Assembly: GCA_902806575.1 (NCBI GenBank)
Contig: CADCXD010000009.1
Coordinates: 248,001-312,000 of the forward strand
Length of the DNA stretch: 64,000 bases
Reading direction: 5' to 3'
Origin: Jackrogersella multiformis
Lineage: Eukaryota; Ascomycota; Sordariomycetes; Xylariales; Hypoxylaceae
The position numbers and the translations under genes were made by a program. Below the pieces are notes generated by a model. It did no database searches. It had not been told where the DNA came from and saw only the letters and a program-made list of their open reading frames with translations. Positions 10,361 through 21,640 of this stretch are shown here, piece after piece; position 1 is the stretch's first letter; each line of letters opens with the position of its first letter.

Positions 10361-11219
10361 TCACCTACCCATCCACCCACCATCAACAACCAGCGTATGC
10401 CCACTGACATACGCACCCGCCTTACTCGCCAGGAACACGGTGCTGCCCTTGAAATCATCCGGGTCTCCCCACCGGCCGGCCGGTATCCTGGCGCTGATGC
10501 TCGCGGACCTCTCCTGGTCGGCGATCAGCGCCTCGTTCATCTCGGTGGCGATGTAGCCGGGGGCGATAGCGTTGACGTTGACGCCGCGGCCGGCCCACGA
10601 GTTGGCGAAGCTTTTGGTCATCTGGGCGACGGCGCCCTTGCTGGCAGCGTAGGCGGGGACGTTCAGCCCGCCCTGGAACGACAGCAGGCTCGCGTAGTTC
10701 ACGATGCTGCCCCGGCGGCCGGTCACGGCGGACGGCGCCAGCGCGAGCATGTGCGCGCCCGCATCCCGGCACAGCGTGAACACGGCGTCGGCATTGACGC
10801 CCATGACCAGCCGGTAGTCGTCGCCGGGGAAGGCCTCGGGCGGGTGCCGGATCTGGATCCCCGCGCAGTTCACCAGGATCCGGATGGTGTGGCCGTCTGC
10901 CAGGATCTTGGGGACCAGGCCGGATACGTCGTCGGTGCTGGCGAGGTCGGCTGTGTAGATGTATGCTTTGCGGCCGGCTGCCTCGACGGCGGTCTTGGTC
11001 TCGGTTGACGCTGTGGAGCGCTGTTTTCGTATTTAGTTATGGTGTCCCCTCTTTTATATCATTGCCGCGTAAAAAGAAATAATAATAAAAACACACCTGC
11101 ACCATTATTATATCAGCACCTGCCTCGGCAAGACCAATAGCTACGGCTTGTCCGATTCCCCTTGTGGCACCAGTTATGAGAGCCGTCTCGCCCTTGAGGG
11201 AAAACAGTGAGTCCGTCAT
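10361..11219 (-). CDS. SDR, 2-deoxy-D-gluconate 3-dehydrogenase (KduD)-like
   Basis: Exons 11219-11097 and 11020-10361 (minus) give 260 residues. The 76-nt intron (GTGTGT to AACAG) lies after GADIIMVQ and joins to RSTASTETKTAVE. The protein has the cofactor loop TGATRGIGQAVA, the NCAGIQ motif, catalytic Ser in NYASLLSFQGG, YAASKGAVAQM (Tyr-x-x-x-Lys), and NAIAPGYIATEMNEALI with a C-terminal HTLVVDGGWMGR. These segments match KduD-type enzymes that oxidise 2-deoxy-gluconate or related keto-deoxy sugars with NAD. An in-frame ATG 9 codons upstream (11246) is possible, but MTDSLFSLKG is the usual family start. It converges with the Ayg1 homologue, leaving 263 bp between stops. Confidence 0.88.
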
Positions 11220-11440
11220 GTCTGATGAAGTTTGCCTACTCAGCACCTTCAGTCTACTATTGGAGGAGAAAAGTAGAGATAGTTCAAAAATGTGTTGAAT
11301 ATATTACTGTCTATTCCACATGTTGCTAGTGCTGATATCGCACCGTTGAGTTCAAGATTGGGTTTACTCCGAATACCTAGATATGGTAGGTATCTATTAC
11401 CCCTCCAATGAGAATGAGGGTTCCTACCTACCTACTTAGG

Positions 11441-11470
11441 CTACCTACCTAGGTAGGTAGGTACCTACCA
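11441..11470. repeat. Perfect 20-nt palindrome of the dispersed CCTAGG family
   Basis: Bases 11441-11460 read CTACCTACCTAGGTAGGTAG, identical to their own reverse complement, and run on into GTACCTACC. This is the longest perfect example I saw of a motif scattered through almost every spacer of the window. Confidence 0.85.
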
Positions 11471-12285
11471 TGGAGGTGATGATATTTTTCCAATTTCCGT
11501 ATTCGGAGCTATAGGTCATCATCTAATTGGGTTTGTGTAACCCACCCACGTATGCCCGTGGAAAGAGTTTTTGTATATAATACTATTACACGTAAGCTTA
11601 GCATTATATAATTCGAGATTAATGAATCGGGCTAAAATCGGCGATTATTAGTTGGGGTAAAGCAAAAGAAACCTGATGAATTTCAATGAAATAACCCGGT
11701 CTCCCCCTTAAGCTCCCCTCATATTACCCACGGCGGGGTAGATAAAATGGAGGCGGAGGTGGAGGCGGAGATGGAGAGGGAATTCGGGGTAAGTACCTAG
11801 GTACTACTAAGAAGCAGGTGTACAGAAACGACTATTTCCGCCGATCCTAGCTAGGTTAGCTTACTTCGCCGGATTTCGACCGTGGCAGCTGCATGGGAAT
11901 ATTATTCCACCTATCTTAGCTTCTCCCAGTGAACCGGTAGCGTGCATTCGGTACTCCCTATCATACGTCCATCGTTAAGGGGTCTTGTACTAGGGGTACG
12001 TAAACATGTATAACTGGTTAAGGCCCACAACTTACTACATTGGGTACCTTTGTGTAACTAGTAAGATACGGTGGAAGAATGTATTTTTCTAATACTTACA
12101 TCTTACATATAGGTACCTATATAGGTATTCTCTCTATGATTACACCGAGTTTAAGGTGATCTGATCTACATGTACCTAGATTAGACTACCTACCTCGGTA
12201 CTTACGTAGGTATGTACAAGTACGTAACTACGTATAGTAAACTCAACTCCGTAGTCGGTTGAGGATAGAGTTTGGTGAGCATGTT

Positions 12286-12357
12286 GTTTCTAGTTTATAG
12301 TTACTAGCTTCTAGTTTCTAGTTCTTAGTTTCCAGTTTCTGGTTCTTAGTTTCCTCG
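12286..12357. repeat. Degenerate tandem repeat of TTCTAGTTTC/TTCTTAG units
   Basis: About 70 bp of imperfect ~7-14 bp units (TTCTAG, TTCTTAG, TTTCCAG, TTTCTGG) on the plus strand, ~170-240 bp upstream of the polyol dehydrogenase ATG. Probably slippage-derived; a pyrimidine-rich promoter tract is possible. Confidence 0.6.
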
Positions 12358-12498
12358 GTTGTCCATAGCCTTTCTGATTTTCTCCAATTATATTATTCTA
12401 AATTCAAATAATAAGTTCAACCTGAACCGTAGAGGAATTATAACAATACAACAATAAGCCTATGTTTTGACCTAGCAACTGTAAATACCTGAGTATAA

Positions 12499-12525
12499 GC
12501 CGAAGCCGAAGCCGAAGCCGACGCC
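12499..12525 (+). repeat. (GCCGAA)n hexanucleotide repeat in the 5' leader
   Basis: Four consecutive GCCGA(A/C) units end a few bases before the ATG at 12529, so they lie in the likely 5' untranslated leader of the polyol dehydrogenase gene. Confidence 0.75.
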
Positions 12526-12528
12526 GTC

Positions 12529-14002
12529 ATGACTGTCACCGAAGTCAAAGCATCTGTTCTCAACGGAGCCGGTGACCTCAGGGTCGTAAGTATTTACATT
12601 TTTATTTATTTATCTTCTTCTCCTTTATGGAATATATCCAATGGGCCAAAATAGAAAGGATATAACATAACACATATTAACGAATGCAACAGGATGTCCG
12701 GCAGTTACCAGAGCCCTCGGCGGACGAGGTGCAAATAGCTGTGCAGGCGACGGGCCTCTGCGGCTCAGATCTGCATTACTTTCGACACTTCGCGAATGGC
12801 GCGATCAAGGTACGGGAGCCGCTGACGCTGGGCCACGAGTCCGCCGGTGTTGTCGTTGCGGTGCCGGCCACCGGGTCGTCTCTGAAGGTCGGTGATCGCG
12901 TAGCTCTCGAGGTCGGCCAGCCCTGCGAAAACTGTGATCTGTGTCGTGAAGGCCGTTACAACATCTGCCGCGGTATGAGTTTCCGTAGCTCGGCCAAGTC
13001 TTTCCCGCACGCCCAGGGCACTCTTCAGGAGAGGATCAACCACCCTGCTAGGTGGTGTCATAAGTATGTTGCTAATTTCCAGCATTCCTTCTCTATTATA
13101 TATGGTATCTTTGAACTATATCATTGAACTTCCGACGATTAAATTTATCAGACTAATACCTAAACCTCTCTTCTAGGCTACCGGATACCTTGTCCCTAGA
13201 GCATGGGGCCATCGTAGAACCACTGTCAGTCGCAATGCACGCCCGGGCACGATCGGGCCTGAAATCGGGATCTACTGTACTAGTGCTGGGCGCCGGAGCC
13301 GTAGGTCTTCTCTGTGCGGCCGCGAGCAAGGTCGCTGGAGCCAAGACCGTGATTATCGCCGATATTCTAGAGGATCGTGTCAAGTTTGCTGTCGAGAATG
13401 GGTTCGCTGACGCCGCGTTTACGGTTCCTATCGTGACCCCGAGACCTGAGACTACCGAGGATAAATTAGCGTACGCGCAGAACGTGGCCGAGAAGCTGAA
13501 GGCGCTAACGGTGGAGGGTGGGAAAGAGGCTATCGGTGAAGCTGCAGTGACATTCGAGTGCACGGGTGTTGAGTCGTGCATGCATACGGCTATTTATGTA
13601 ATACTCTACCTCGCCCCTTTTCATCTCCTAACCCCCGCCTGAACACACACTGTCTCCCTCTCCCCATTTCTCTATTGGCAACACTAATAAATATAAAAGG
13701 CAACACAACCAGGCGGCAAGATAATGATAATCGGCATGGGCACGCCAGTGCAGACGCTGCCCGTCATGGTCGCGTCACTTAAGGAAGTCGACCTAGTCGG
13801 CGTCTTCCGATACGCCAACACGTACCGTGCAGCTATCGACCTCCTCGCCAGCGGAAACCCACTGCTACCCGATCTCCGTAAAATTGTCACCCACCGATTC
13901 AAGGGGCTGGGCAATATTTCCGCTGCATTCGATACCGCTGCTAAGGTGAAGGACGAGAAGGGCGACTTGGTTATCAAGGTCATGGTAGATATGACAGAAT
14001 AG
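12529..14002 (+). CDS. Zinc-dependent polyol (sorbitol/xylitol) dehydrogenase
   Basis: Four exons, 12529-12585, 12693-13063, 13177-13597 and 13700-14002, give 383 residues. Introns start GTAAGT, GTATGT and GTAATA. Catalytic zinc ligands are visible as Cys42 (GLCGSDLHY) and His67-Glu68 (LGHESAG); the structural zinc knuckle is Cys97, 100, 103 and 111 (QPCENCDLCREGRYNIC). The Rossmann fold is VLVLGAGAVGLLCAAASKVAG, and the acidic residue ending the second strand (ADILEDR) favours NAD over NADP. It belongs to the fungal sorbitol/xylitol/arabinitol dehydrogenase group, which oxidises polyols to ketoses in the cytosol. Exact polyol preference cannot be read from the sequence. The gene converges with the acetyl xylan esterase gene. 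Confidence 0.92.
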
Positions 14003-14247
14003 TTAAACACGTTTGAACGGGACACGTGCAACATATGTACATTATAGGTGAGCAATAAATCTGCTTCGTAATACAGTTAGAATTAAGACACATAGCATCT
14101 TCCATAGCAAAGCAATGTTTCTATTGTACTATTGCTAAGGATATTTAGTAAAGATGCGAAACTTGATCATGCTTTTCCCTTCGACATATACTTGTCAGGC
14201 TGTCCGGGCTTAAACCGTTAAAGCCTACCAAGGTATATTTCTTATCC

Positions 14248-15346
14248 TTACGCAATGCCAAAGAAGGCGAGGTCCATCGCCTCATGAACTGGGACAGTGT
14301 GGCCAACTCCCGAAGCACTGTATCCAACAAGCTGCGCCGTCGTCGCTGTCCCTTCTCCGTAGATGGTCATGGTATATCCGCTTTGGGGCGAGTTGGCGGT
14401 ATCCTTGGATGCTGTAAGGCCCAGAACGTTGGACCACTGCTTCATCGTCTCGGCGTCTATCACGGAGTGTCAGTCTTTGCGCTATACTCTGAATGAGGTT
14501 TGAGGTTTGAACATACAGTTGGGGTACCGGAGGGTACTATCGGCCGATCCGTGCCAGCTATATTTGTGTCAGTTCACGCAGTCCAGAGTCATGGCCGCGA
14601 TTGATATAAAGCTCTCACATCTGCATTCTGGGTCGAGGACCCGTGTAGCTGGGGTAGTAAGATCGTACGAGGTCACCCCACTGCGCAGCGGTCTTGGTGC
14701 TCTGCCCATTGGCGCACTGGTTGTTCCATCCGGGAGGGTCTTGAGAGGCGGTTGAGCCCGGGACTGCGAAGCATCCGTCGGGAACACCGGAGTAGACAGA
14801 CCCTGCCTTGAACACGTCGGGGTATGCGCCGACAAGCACGTTCGTCATCATGGCGCCGGAGCTGGTTCCGGTGACGAATGTTCGGTTTGCGTCTCCGCCG
14901 TACTTGTCCACTGCGTACTTCACCATGTTGATGACTGTCTGGCTGTCACCGCCGCCATTGTGTTTCAGAGCTAGATGTGCTCAGTCAACAACGCTTCCGG
15001 TATAATAACCAACGAAAAACAGGAAGAATAAACGAATAGGAGACATACTAGCGTCCGAGGCAACATCGAAGCAGCCACCGCTGGATCTTGAGTTGGGATA
15101 GATCAAGATAAAGCCGTGTTGGTCGGCCAGCGGCATGTAGTGAGACTCGGTAGAGTACCCCTGAGCAGATCCTTGGCAGTGGTGGACTGCCACGACAATA
15201 GGTGCTGGAGTCTTGAGGGTCTTGGGCACGTAGACGTACATGCCAAGCTTCGTAGGAGTGCCGCTAAAGTCGTTGACTTTGGTGATGGACTGGCAACTGC
15301 CAATCGTGGCAATTGCCAGGGTCGTGAGTGTCGACAGGACCTTCAT
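14248..15346 (-). CDS. Acetyl xylan esterase, carbohydrate esterase family 1
   Basis: Four exons on the minus strand, 15346-15049, 14970-14619, 14557-14517 (41 nt) and 14456-14248, give 299 residues, the size of Aspergillus AxeA. A signal peptide is evident (MKVLSTLTTLAIATIGSCQS). Family landmarks: MYVYVPKTLKTPAPIVVAVH, GFILIYPNSRSSGGCFDV, LKHNGGGDSQTV, nucleophile elbow GTSSGAM, SVYSGVPDGCF, WHGSADSTLRYPNY (Asp) and GVGHTVPVH (His). The enzyme is secreted and removes acetyl groups from xylan backbones, helping endoxylanases. No cellulose-binding module is attached. The tiny third exon carries the Asp-bearing loop; all four junctions keep frame. Confidence 0.93.
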
Positions 15347-16934
15347 GTTGATGTTCTTGGCAGTAGATTTGATACTCCTGTAATGATCTCTGAAGAATCA
15401 CTTGAGATCGGGTGGGCGAACTCGAAGGTAGATAAATAAGCCTTTTCACCCAGTTGACCCCCTGAAGCCATTTCCCCGGATTCTTCTTCTCCATGTTCAT
15501 CCCTTCTGGCTAATCTAGCAGTGGTTAAATTTATCACGGCAGACCGTCTACCAAAAGGGGAAAGCGGATGTTCGGTTAATTACTACTGTAGTATTCCCAC
15601 TGCGGAGAACTTGGGGAATTGGTAAGGGACCCAAGCTAAGGTAGTGATGCATTTGGGGTCTGGATGTTCCGAGTTGTTTAAATAGAATTCCCCGGTTAAG
15701 TATCGAAGAGCTTTCCTGCGTAGCTAACGTCTTGGGGATTGCCGGCGTTCTTCGCAGGGGGGCCTTGGATCCGGGGAATCTAATATTGGCTGGCGGGAAT
15801 AATCAGGAACGTGTTTCCAGATTCAATACAGTTAGATACCTAGGTTAAGGTATTCAACTTCATTTAAGTTAAAGGAAGGTAAAATAAAGTGAGACTTACA
15901 GCCCATGATCTCGGATGTGGTATCATGTGCTGGCGGCTTTCTTGCTTCCCTACCCCTTTATTACACCTTTACTTTGGTAGATAACATAAAAAAATCCAAA
16001 TACTTCATAACACGATTAAGCGTAGTATAGGTACCGGTAAACCTTGGAGAACTAAGATACCGCTACTTAGTATGGAGGTGTGGGATAAATAGTACGATAT
16101 ATACAACAATAAAAATCCCTTAAAAAATTTCAACTTATAATAGCAGCATTGATTAAGTGGCAAAGGAAATAACTATCAGATTTTATATCAATGTACCGTT
16201 AACATCTGTCTTCCTATTAAATGCGGTTTACAGTTCTCATTTACCTAGGTACATATTAGGGTAGTATGATACCTAGGTATTTTAGGCTATGTATTTCTAA
16301 GTCAGAATAATTAGGGTTGAGTACCTAGGTAGTATTCAAGAGCCGCAGGTTCATTAAGAAGTCCACGTGGCTCGACATTACCATAATATCAAGTAGATAA
16401 CTTCAAAAATAACCGTGACTGGATTAGCCTTGTTATCTAAAAGAGTTTCATACCTAAGGTATATTAATACAGATACATCTATCTTTTCTCTACCCCACAA
16501 CAATATACTGAGCTCGTAAAGCATCTATAAGTGAACAGGTCGATATTACCTAGCGTGAACGGCGTCTTACCTAGGTAGGCATCATTAGTTCTCACGTGAG
16601 TAATTGTCGTAAGCTGTAGCCCTATAAATACACTGTTGCCGGAACCCTTTTTGGCTCGGCAGAGTGTTCTAAATATCAAGGAGGAGGTGAGCGCTCTCCG
16701 CGAGGTAATAATATCTAGAATCTATATTAATAGTACACGTTATTAGCAATTAATTATTCCCAGCGCCGCCTTGATCTTCACCGGGTTGAATTATCAAACC
16801 CTTATCCGCAATGAGCTAGGTAAAAAAAAACGAAGTTACTTTAGCCTCCCATGCTCTGCCACCTCGCCGTCAATATCAGACAGAATGAATAGGTAACGAT
16901 ATGGTATCCGTATATAAGGTGATGTGGGACGCTA
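15347..16934. other. Intergenic, promoter side of the acetyl xylan esterase
   Basis: 1.6 kb, AT-rich, with TACCTAGGTA motifs near 15837, 16242, 16271, 16321 and 16569. An AT-rich CTTATTTATC box lies on the minus strand ~85-95 bp upstream of the esterase ATG. No gene was recognised. Confidence 0.5.
15508..15513 (+). promoter_or_regulatory. GGCTAA, possible XlnR/Xyr1 site
   Basis: GGCTAA at 15508-15513 lies ~160 bp upstream of the acetyl xylan esterase start. GGCTAA is the core bound by the xylanase activator XlnR/Xyr1 in Aspergillus and Trichoderma. A six-base match occurs often by chance, so only its position upstream of a xylan-degrading gene makes it of interest. Confidence 0.25.
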
Positions 16935-17861
16935 TTATGGACGTAACAGCTTTTTCAGGACGTGACTCTTATTCTTGCAGATGGCACCCTTCATTCTACA
17001 CTGCAAGCATATGTCGTAATTATCCTTACAACAAATGCAGCAGTCTGCGAAAAAGGAACAATTAGTTACAACCTCTAAATGGGGTTCATGTTTACCTAGG
17101 ATAACAGAACGGGAAAACTCACGAAAGTAACTTTGCCCCTTCGCAATACCTCCCTGACACCCATCGCATCTCAACCATGGAACTTCCGAGAAACGAGAAC
17201 ATCCCGAGCTTGGCCTTTCAGGGGGGTCAGTAAGAGCCAGCAGCAGCATTTCCGTTGCCTCGTTTCCCAGATGCTCCTCTAAGATCTGCGCCTGGATCAT
17301 TCCCGCATGGTACGGGATGGCATCGCTAGCAGCGACCGTTACGGCGGCGTCCGCGGCGTTTCCGCCGGAGAGATATATGGCGAGTTGGCTTATCTGGTTG
17401 CCCATGCCTTCTGCCGCCGTGCCGGGGTCGACAGTCAACCCGGTGCTCTCATTCACACCGTCTGGCAACCCAGCACCCATCGCGTCGATGTTCGTCACGC
17501 CCTCGGTGAAGTCGCCGATCTCCGCGCCAACTAACAACGCCACGGTCCCTATCGAGCCAGCAATAGCCAGGTCTTTGGCATCGATATGGTGGATGGGGAC
17601 GTTGCGTCTAGACAGCTCTTCCCGAAGGATATTGCGTTTCTCGTTGGACACCCACGTGCTTCGGGTCTTGTAGCCGGCCAGAAGGAGGCTCAGGCCGCCA
17701 GTAACGTACGCGCTTGTGACCCCGGCGCCGACGGCGATGCCGCCGGTGAGAAGCTTGCGACCGACAGCAACCTCCTGCTGCTTGAGCCTTTCAGTGGAGT
17801 AGCCCCGAACCTCGGCGCGGTATCTATAGGCGTTGAAGTCGATAGTTTCTTTGATAGGCAT
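16935..17861 (-). CDS. Hypothetical protein with hydrophobic centre and C-terminal ZZ-like zinc finger
   Basis: Exons 17861-17123 and 17044-16935 give 282 residues. The frame reads through the 78-nt intron, but GTGAGT, a CTAAT branch and TTCGCAG are all present, and removing it joins GQSYF to HCCICCKDNYDICLQCRMKG, restoring a ZZ-like pattern of paired cysteines (earlier pair CDGCQGG). Residues 38-65 (GGIAVGAGVTSAYVTGGLSL) and about 95-115 are Gly/Ala-rich and hydrophobic. Fungal proteins with a lipid-interacting-looking N-terminus and a C-terminal ZZ-like finger are known as uncharacterised families; ZZ fingers usually bind protein partners. No function is assigned. Confidence 0.65.
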   Translation of the reverse strand: MPIKETIDFNAYRYRAEVRGYSTERLKQQEVAVGRKLLTGGIAVGAGVTSAYVTGGLSLLLAGYKTRSTWVSNEKRNILREELSRRNVPIHHIDAKDLAIAGSIGTVALLVGAEIGDFTEGVTNIDAMGAGLPDGVNESTGLTVDPGTAAEGMGNQISQLAIYLSGGNAADAAVTVAASDAIPYHAGMIQAQILEEHLGNEATEMLLLALTDPPERPSSGCSRFSEVPWLRCDGCQGGIAKGQSYFREFSRSVILGKHEPHLEVVTNCSFFADCCICCKDNYDICLQCRMKGAICKNKSHVLKKLLRP

Positions 17862-18678
17862 TGTGAAGCCTAAGATTCGATATTGTTGAGATCTTTGTAA
17901 AATACTTCTATAGAGATAGGCGTTTGAACGACCTTAACTGACAACATTGCTCCCGATCCTAAGGGAACATCCATTTATGATTTTATATCATCTCTAGGTC
18001 CCTGGCTATTGCACTTTCGCGCAACACGGTTTGGATGTTTCGCTCATAATCCATCCTGAGTCAATTGGGGGTACACAGGGGATATATGATGCTAATTTTG
18101 GTACCTATGAATGAGCAGTAGCCGCGCTGAAATCTTGACTATGTATTTTTGATTTATGGCTTGTTGACCCTTGCCGAAGGTGTAGGCTTATTCAAGCCTT
18201 TGTACTTGGTGGTATTTGACAGCTATTTTACCTGGTGAAAGATCGTCAGTACATAGAGCTGAAAGATGTGGCGTCGGCAAGGAAGAAAAAACAATGGGAA
18301 ATATGTATAAATAGCACTCTATACCACCATATGGCTTCGGAGTCATGGCTGTATGACTAAGACAAATGTAAGGCTTAGGTAGGGCTCTTGGCAAATCTGA
18401 TGGTCATGTGGATTGTACTATGCTTACCTACCTAGGTAGAAATTCCAAATTCTTGTGTGTTACTTGCACAGCTCTTGTTGAAGATTACCTTGATTTGCCG
18501 ATCGTACCTAGGGAAAAGAATATTTTCCTATAGGTACCTAGGTAGGCTTAGTCGAAGACTCACATCGTTTTATAACCCATGTGGCTTGATGCCTATGAAA
18601 CTGTCAGATGATTGAATCGGTACTGTATCATTCCATTATGTCAATGTTTTATTATCGAATAGTAGACTGACAGACAGT
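17862..18678. other. Intergenic between two minus-strand genes
   Basis: 817 bp with CCTACCTAGGTAG near 18427 and GGTACCTAGGTAGG near 18533. It should contain the promoter of the ZZ-like gene and the 3' end of the HET gene. No gene was seen. Confidence 0.45.
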
Positions 18679-20763
18679 TTACTTTATGACAACTGGGGTA
18701 TAACTCATGCCATCCAACCGCAGAGCCTCACCCTCCATGAACCCATGTACATATCCCTCACCAAGCAAAAGTTTCCCAGCTGAACCATCATCCCCCTTTC
18801 TTAACACGTGGAATAAGCTTGCCCCCTTAAACACCCATAGCTCATCCCCTACCTGAGTCGAGTGAGGAGCTAAGCCCAAAAATCCGCTGCGGCTACGAAA
18901 CAAAGCCTTACCCTTCTTACCCCAATGCGTCGGCGAGATCATCGTTCGGTAGGTGCTATTAGCATGCAATTCCGTCATCATCCTGACAGTGCCGTCGAGA
19001 TCCCTAAACACGGTGCTCAGTATGTCGTTGAACTCGTTCATCGTCGGGATCGAAGGGTGCGGGCAGCGGGTTTCGATGCCGTCAAGAGTAACCAGGATTC
19101 TAGTCAGCGTCTCCTTATTGGTGGCGCTGAGCGCCTCTAGAGACATCCCTATGAGCCCGGCTTTGATGAATTTGGCGAAGTCGTCGGCCGTCTCGGCGGG
19201 TGCTGGAAACGCCGTGTCCGTTCGGCCGGCGATAAGGGTGCGCCATAGTACCTCAACTGGAGACTGTCCGTTGGTGTATGTCGGCGGTAAGTTGAGGCAG
19301 ATCTCCAAAGTAGACAGCAGACCCGACTCAAAATGAACGACCTCCTCCACGGTGTCTAGTAGGTACCCTAGACTTTCGAGCTCCTGGCCCGGCGTGTCCA
19401 TATTTATATAAATATCCGAGAATGTGGGTACTGAGGACGACAGGCTACCGGCGTGGTACTTCCGACCCTGGTGCATGTCCAGTAACGACTCGACGGATGC
19501 AACAGCTCCGGGCACGTGGAAGTGCGGCATCCAAGACGGGAGGTCGGATTCTACTCGATATCTCAGATCCGAGACGTACGATAGCATATCCAGGGACCGG
19601 GTTTTCCATATCAGGACCTGTGCAGTCCGCAGCATAACCTCCGTCGGCTGGAGAGTGTAGTCCGCCCTGAGCCAAACCGGCTTCGTACCCAACTTAGACG
19701 CATAAGCATTTACGAACGCGGATAATGCGAAAACCCTGTCGCGGGGGTCCGTCGACTCCAAGAAGGCCGACGAGATGAGGTAGTTCTGCGCGAAGTCGTA
19801 GAGCTTCCCCTCGGGGCTCAGGAGGCTGAAGCGCGCGTCGTTGTTCGCGTAATCGGTGGCCGAGATGCGGATCTCGCGATGGAACGTGAAGACCCGGGCG
19901 ATCTTTATCGTCTCGCGTTCCAGGCCGTGGAAATTCAGGCCGTGCCACTGCGCGCCGAAGACGAGACTGACGAAGCTGTCCAGGTCGGCCCAGCTGAACC
20001 GTAGAGGGCCGCAGCAGATCATGTGTGAGCGGTTGAACACCATCTCCTGCACGATCCAGATGCGGCCGAACCACCTCCGGGACAGGAACCTGACCAGTGC
20101 TTTCCACGACTTCATGGGCTTCTGGGTGATGTGATACTTCTCATGGAGCTTCGCGTCGTCGTATACGTTAACCATTCCCGCGACAGAATCATCCTCAGAA
20201 AACCCCGCAACCAAGTCCAGAGCAATTTCCTTGAGGGCGGGAGTGTATTCCGACAAGAGGGCGTGGGATTCACGCGCATCCTCGTCGTCCTTCCCCAGCC
20301 AGACAACCACATTGGAGGCATTGCTGTAGATGCTCGTCATGAGCCCAACTTGCGCGGCTCGCTCCGCCAGGTCGCTTTGGTTGATGCAGACGGCGTCCAC
20401 CCATAACAGCGGCGGAGATATGTCAGACTCGACATAGATATGCTGGAGCGCGTCGTTGAGGTTGAGACCAATCGGCATGCGCCGACCACTGCAGATAATC
20501 GCATGTGACATATCATCTTGGTAGTTGTCGATGATTGCGTGGCCCCAAGTATAGGATAGAGCTGAGTATTGAGACTTAATGTCCTGTATCCGATGGGCCT
20601 CGAATTCAAAGACAAGAAGACTCTCTGAAGAGCCCGGAGATTGTTCTTCCCCCTTATACCTCAGGAAACGGGTACTATTCGCAGACAGCTTCTGGTAAAC
20701 TCCGCCAAGCTGCGGGTCTTCCTTGAGGGAGACATACGGGTTGAGGGACGCGAGAGGGTCCAT
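18679..20763 (-). CDS. Heterokaryon-incompatibility (HET) domain protein
   Basis: A single frame of 694 residues with ATG at 20763-20761. The HET domain is clear: YSALSYTWG at 66-74, then LNDALQHIY, LLWVDAVCINQSDLAERAAQ and IYSNASNVVVWLG, followed by a typical RRWFGRIWIVQEMVF segment. The C-terminal half shows DPRDRVFALSAF and a final WVFKGASLFHVLR segment seen in many HET proteins. HET domains trigger cell death when genetically different hyphae fuse, but most genome copies are uncharacterised and may serve other non-self responses. No second domain (NACHT, WD40, ankyrin) is present. Confidence 0.92.
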   Translation of the reverse strand: MDPLASLNPYVSLKEDPQLGGVYQKLSANSTRFLRYKGEEQSPGSSESLLVFEFEAHRIQDIKSQYSALSYTWGHAIIDNYQDDMSHAIICSGRRMPIGLNLNDALQHIYVESDISPPLLWVDAVCINQSDLAERAAQVGLMTSIYSNASNVVVWLGKDDEDARESHALLSEYTPALKEIALDLVAGFSEDDSVAGMVNVYDDAKLHEKYHITQKPMKSWKALVRFLSRRWFGRIWIVQEMVFNRSHMICCGPLRFSWADLDSFVSLVFGAQWHGLNFHGLERETIKIARVFTFHREIRISATDYANNDARFSLLSPEGKLYDFAQNYLISSAFLESTDPRDRVFALSAFVNAYASKLGTKPVWLRADYTLQPTEVMLRTAQVLIWKTRSLDMLSYVSDLRYRVESDLPSWMPHFHVPGAVASVESLLDMHQGRKYHAGSLSSSVPTFSDIYINMDTPGQELESLGYLLDTVEEVVHFESGLLSTLEICLNLPPTYTNGQSPVEVLWRTLIAGRTDTAFPAPAETADDFAKFIKAGLIGMSLEALSATNKETLTRILVTLDGIETRCPHPSIPTMNEFNDILSTVFRDLDGTVRMMTELHANSTYRTMISPTHWGKKGKALFRSRSGFLGLAPHSTQVGDELWVFKGASLFHVLRKGDDGSAGKLLLGEGYVHGFMEGEALRLDGMSYTPVVIK

Positions 20764-21640
20764 ATTGCCTCGTCTATTAGTAAGTACCTAGGTAGTTGAT
20801 GAAGGTGTATAAAGATTAAATTTTATAATAATGACGAACACACGAGGTTTTTATCGAACTCTATACATATTGTTGATTGATATAGTATATAGCCTGCCGA
20901 ACTCTTAGCTTACCTAGGCAGTATTTCTTACATTCAGCTGTGTCTGCCTATTGGTAGCACTTGGCCGCTTAGGGCTTCGAGCTGATAGCAGCGCCCCAAC
21001 ACGTGTAGTAGTAGACTGAGAAAGCGAACCAGGATGGGACAGCCTCAAGTATACGCTAGTTAAGGCTATGCGAATCTAGAACTCATTCGTAGGACCTTGA
21101 TCGTAATCTTGTAGATAGGTAGCGTGCCTCGGTATAACAGAGTAACAGGGAGGGTGAGGCAACCCGGAGTTGGTAGAGCGGAAGCGAAAGTGGATGCCTG
21201 CAAGAAACCTGCCAAACATGACCCGGAAAGCAAAGGTATGAGGGATGAGGGATGAGGAATTCGGTTGACAATGATGTCATTGAGCATCAGATATTCTGGA
21301 TGCTAATATTTCCATGTCTTATATTCCTATAATTTACCTACCTAGCCTGAAAATGACGTATCTCATCCTCTCGTATGGTAAAATGGTAAATTCATGTAAC
21401 CGGGTTCACGCACCTGTCATCCCAAAATATACACAATAGTGTAGAGTCACGAGGCGAAGGAAAAGGGGTGAGCTTTGACATGAAGGCGACTTGATCTATC
21501 TATCTATAATCCACCGCTCAGCTCGATGCACCTATCTACATGTCTGCCAGCCAGGCAACCCGCCATCCTGGTCTTTTGCGGCAGCTGCCCGCACGGAACC
21601 CAACAACCCATGCGAATCCACACCTTTGTCGAATCACCCA
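20764..21640. other. Intergenic between HET and aldo-keto reductase genes
   Basis: 877 bp, AT-rich, with GTACCTAGGTAG at about 20785. It should contain the HET promoter and the 3' end of the reductase gene. Nothing else was recognised. Confidence 0.45.

Larger units (their letters stand above)
11220..12528. other. Intergenic, divergent promoters of the SDR and polyol dehydrogenase
   Basis: A 1.3 kb AT-rich spacer with several palindromic CCTAGG-type motifs (11441-11470, around 11797, 12110-12215), a purine-rich GGAGGC repeat near 11749-11775, a T/A-rich tandem stretch at 12286-12357 and a hexanucleotide repeat in the leader of the next gene. No coding sequence seen. Confidence 0.5.

Noticed and set aside
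10313..11008. Plus-strand frame of 231 residues over the KduD-like SDR
   Set aside because: Shadow of the GC-rich minus-strand SDR, which has all family motifs.
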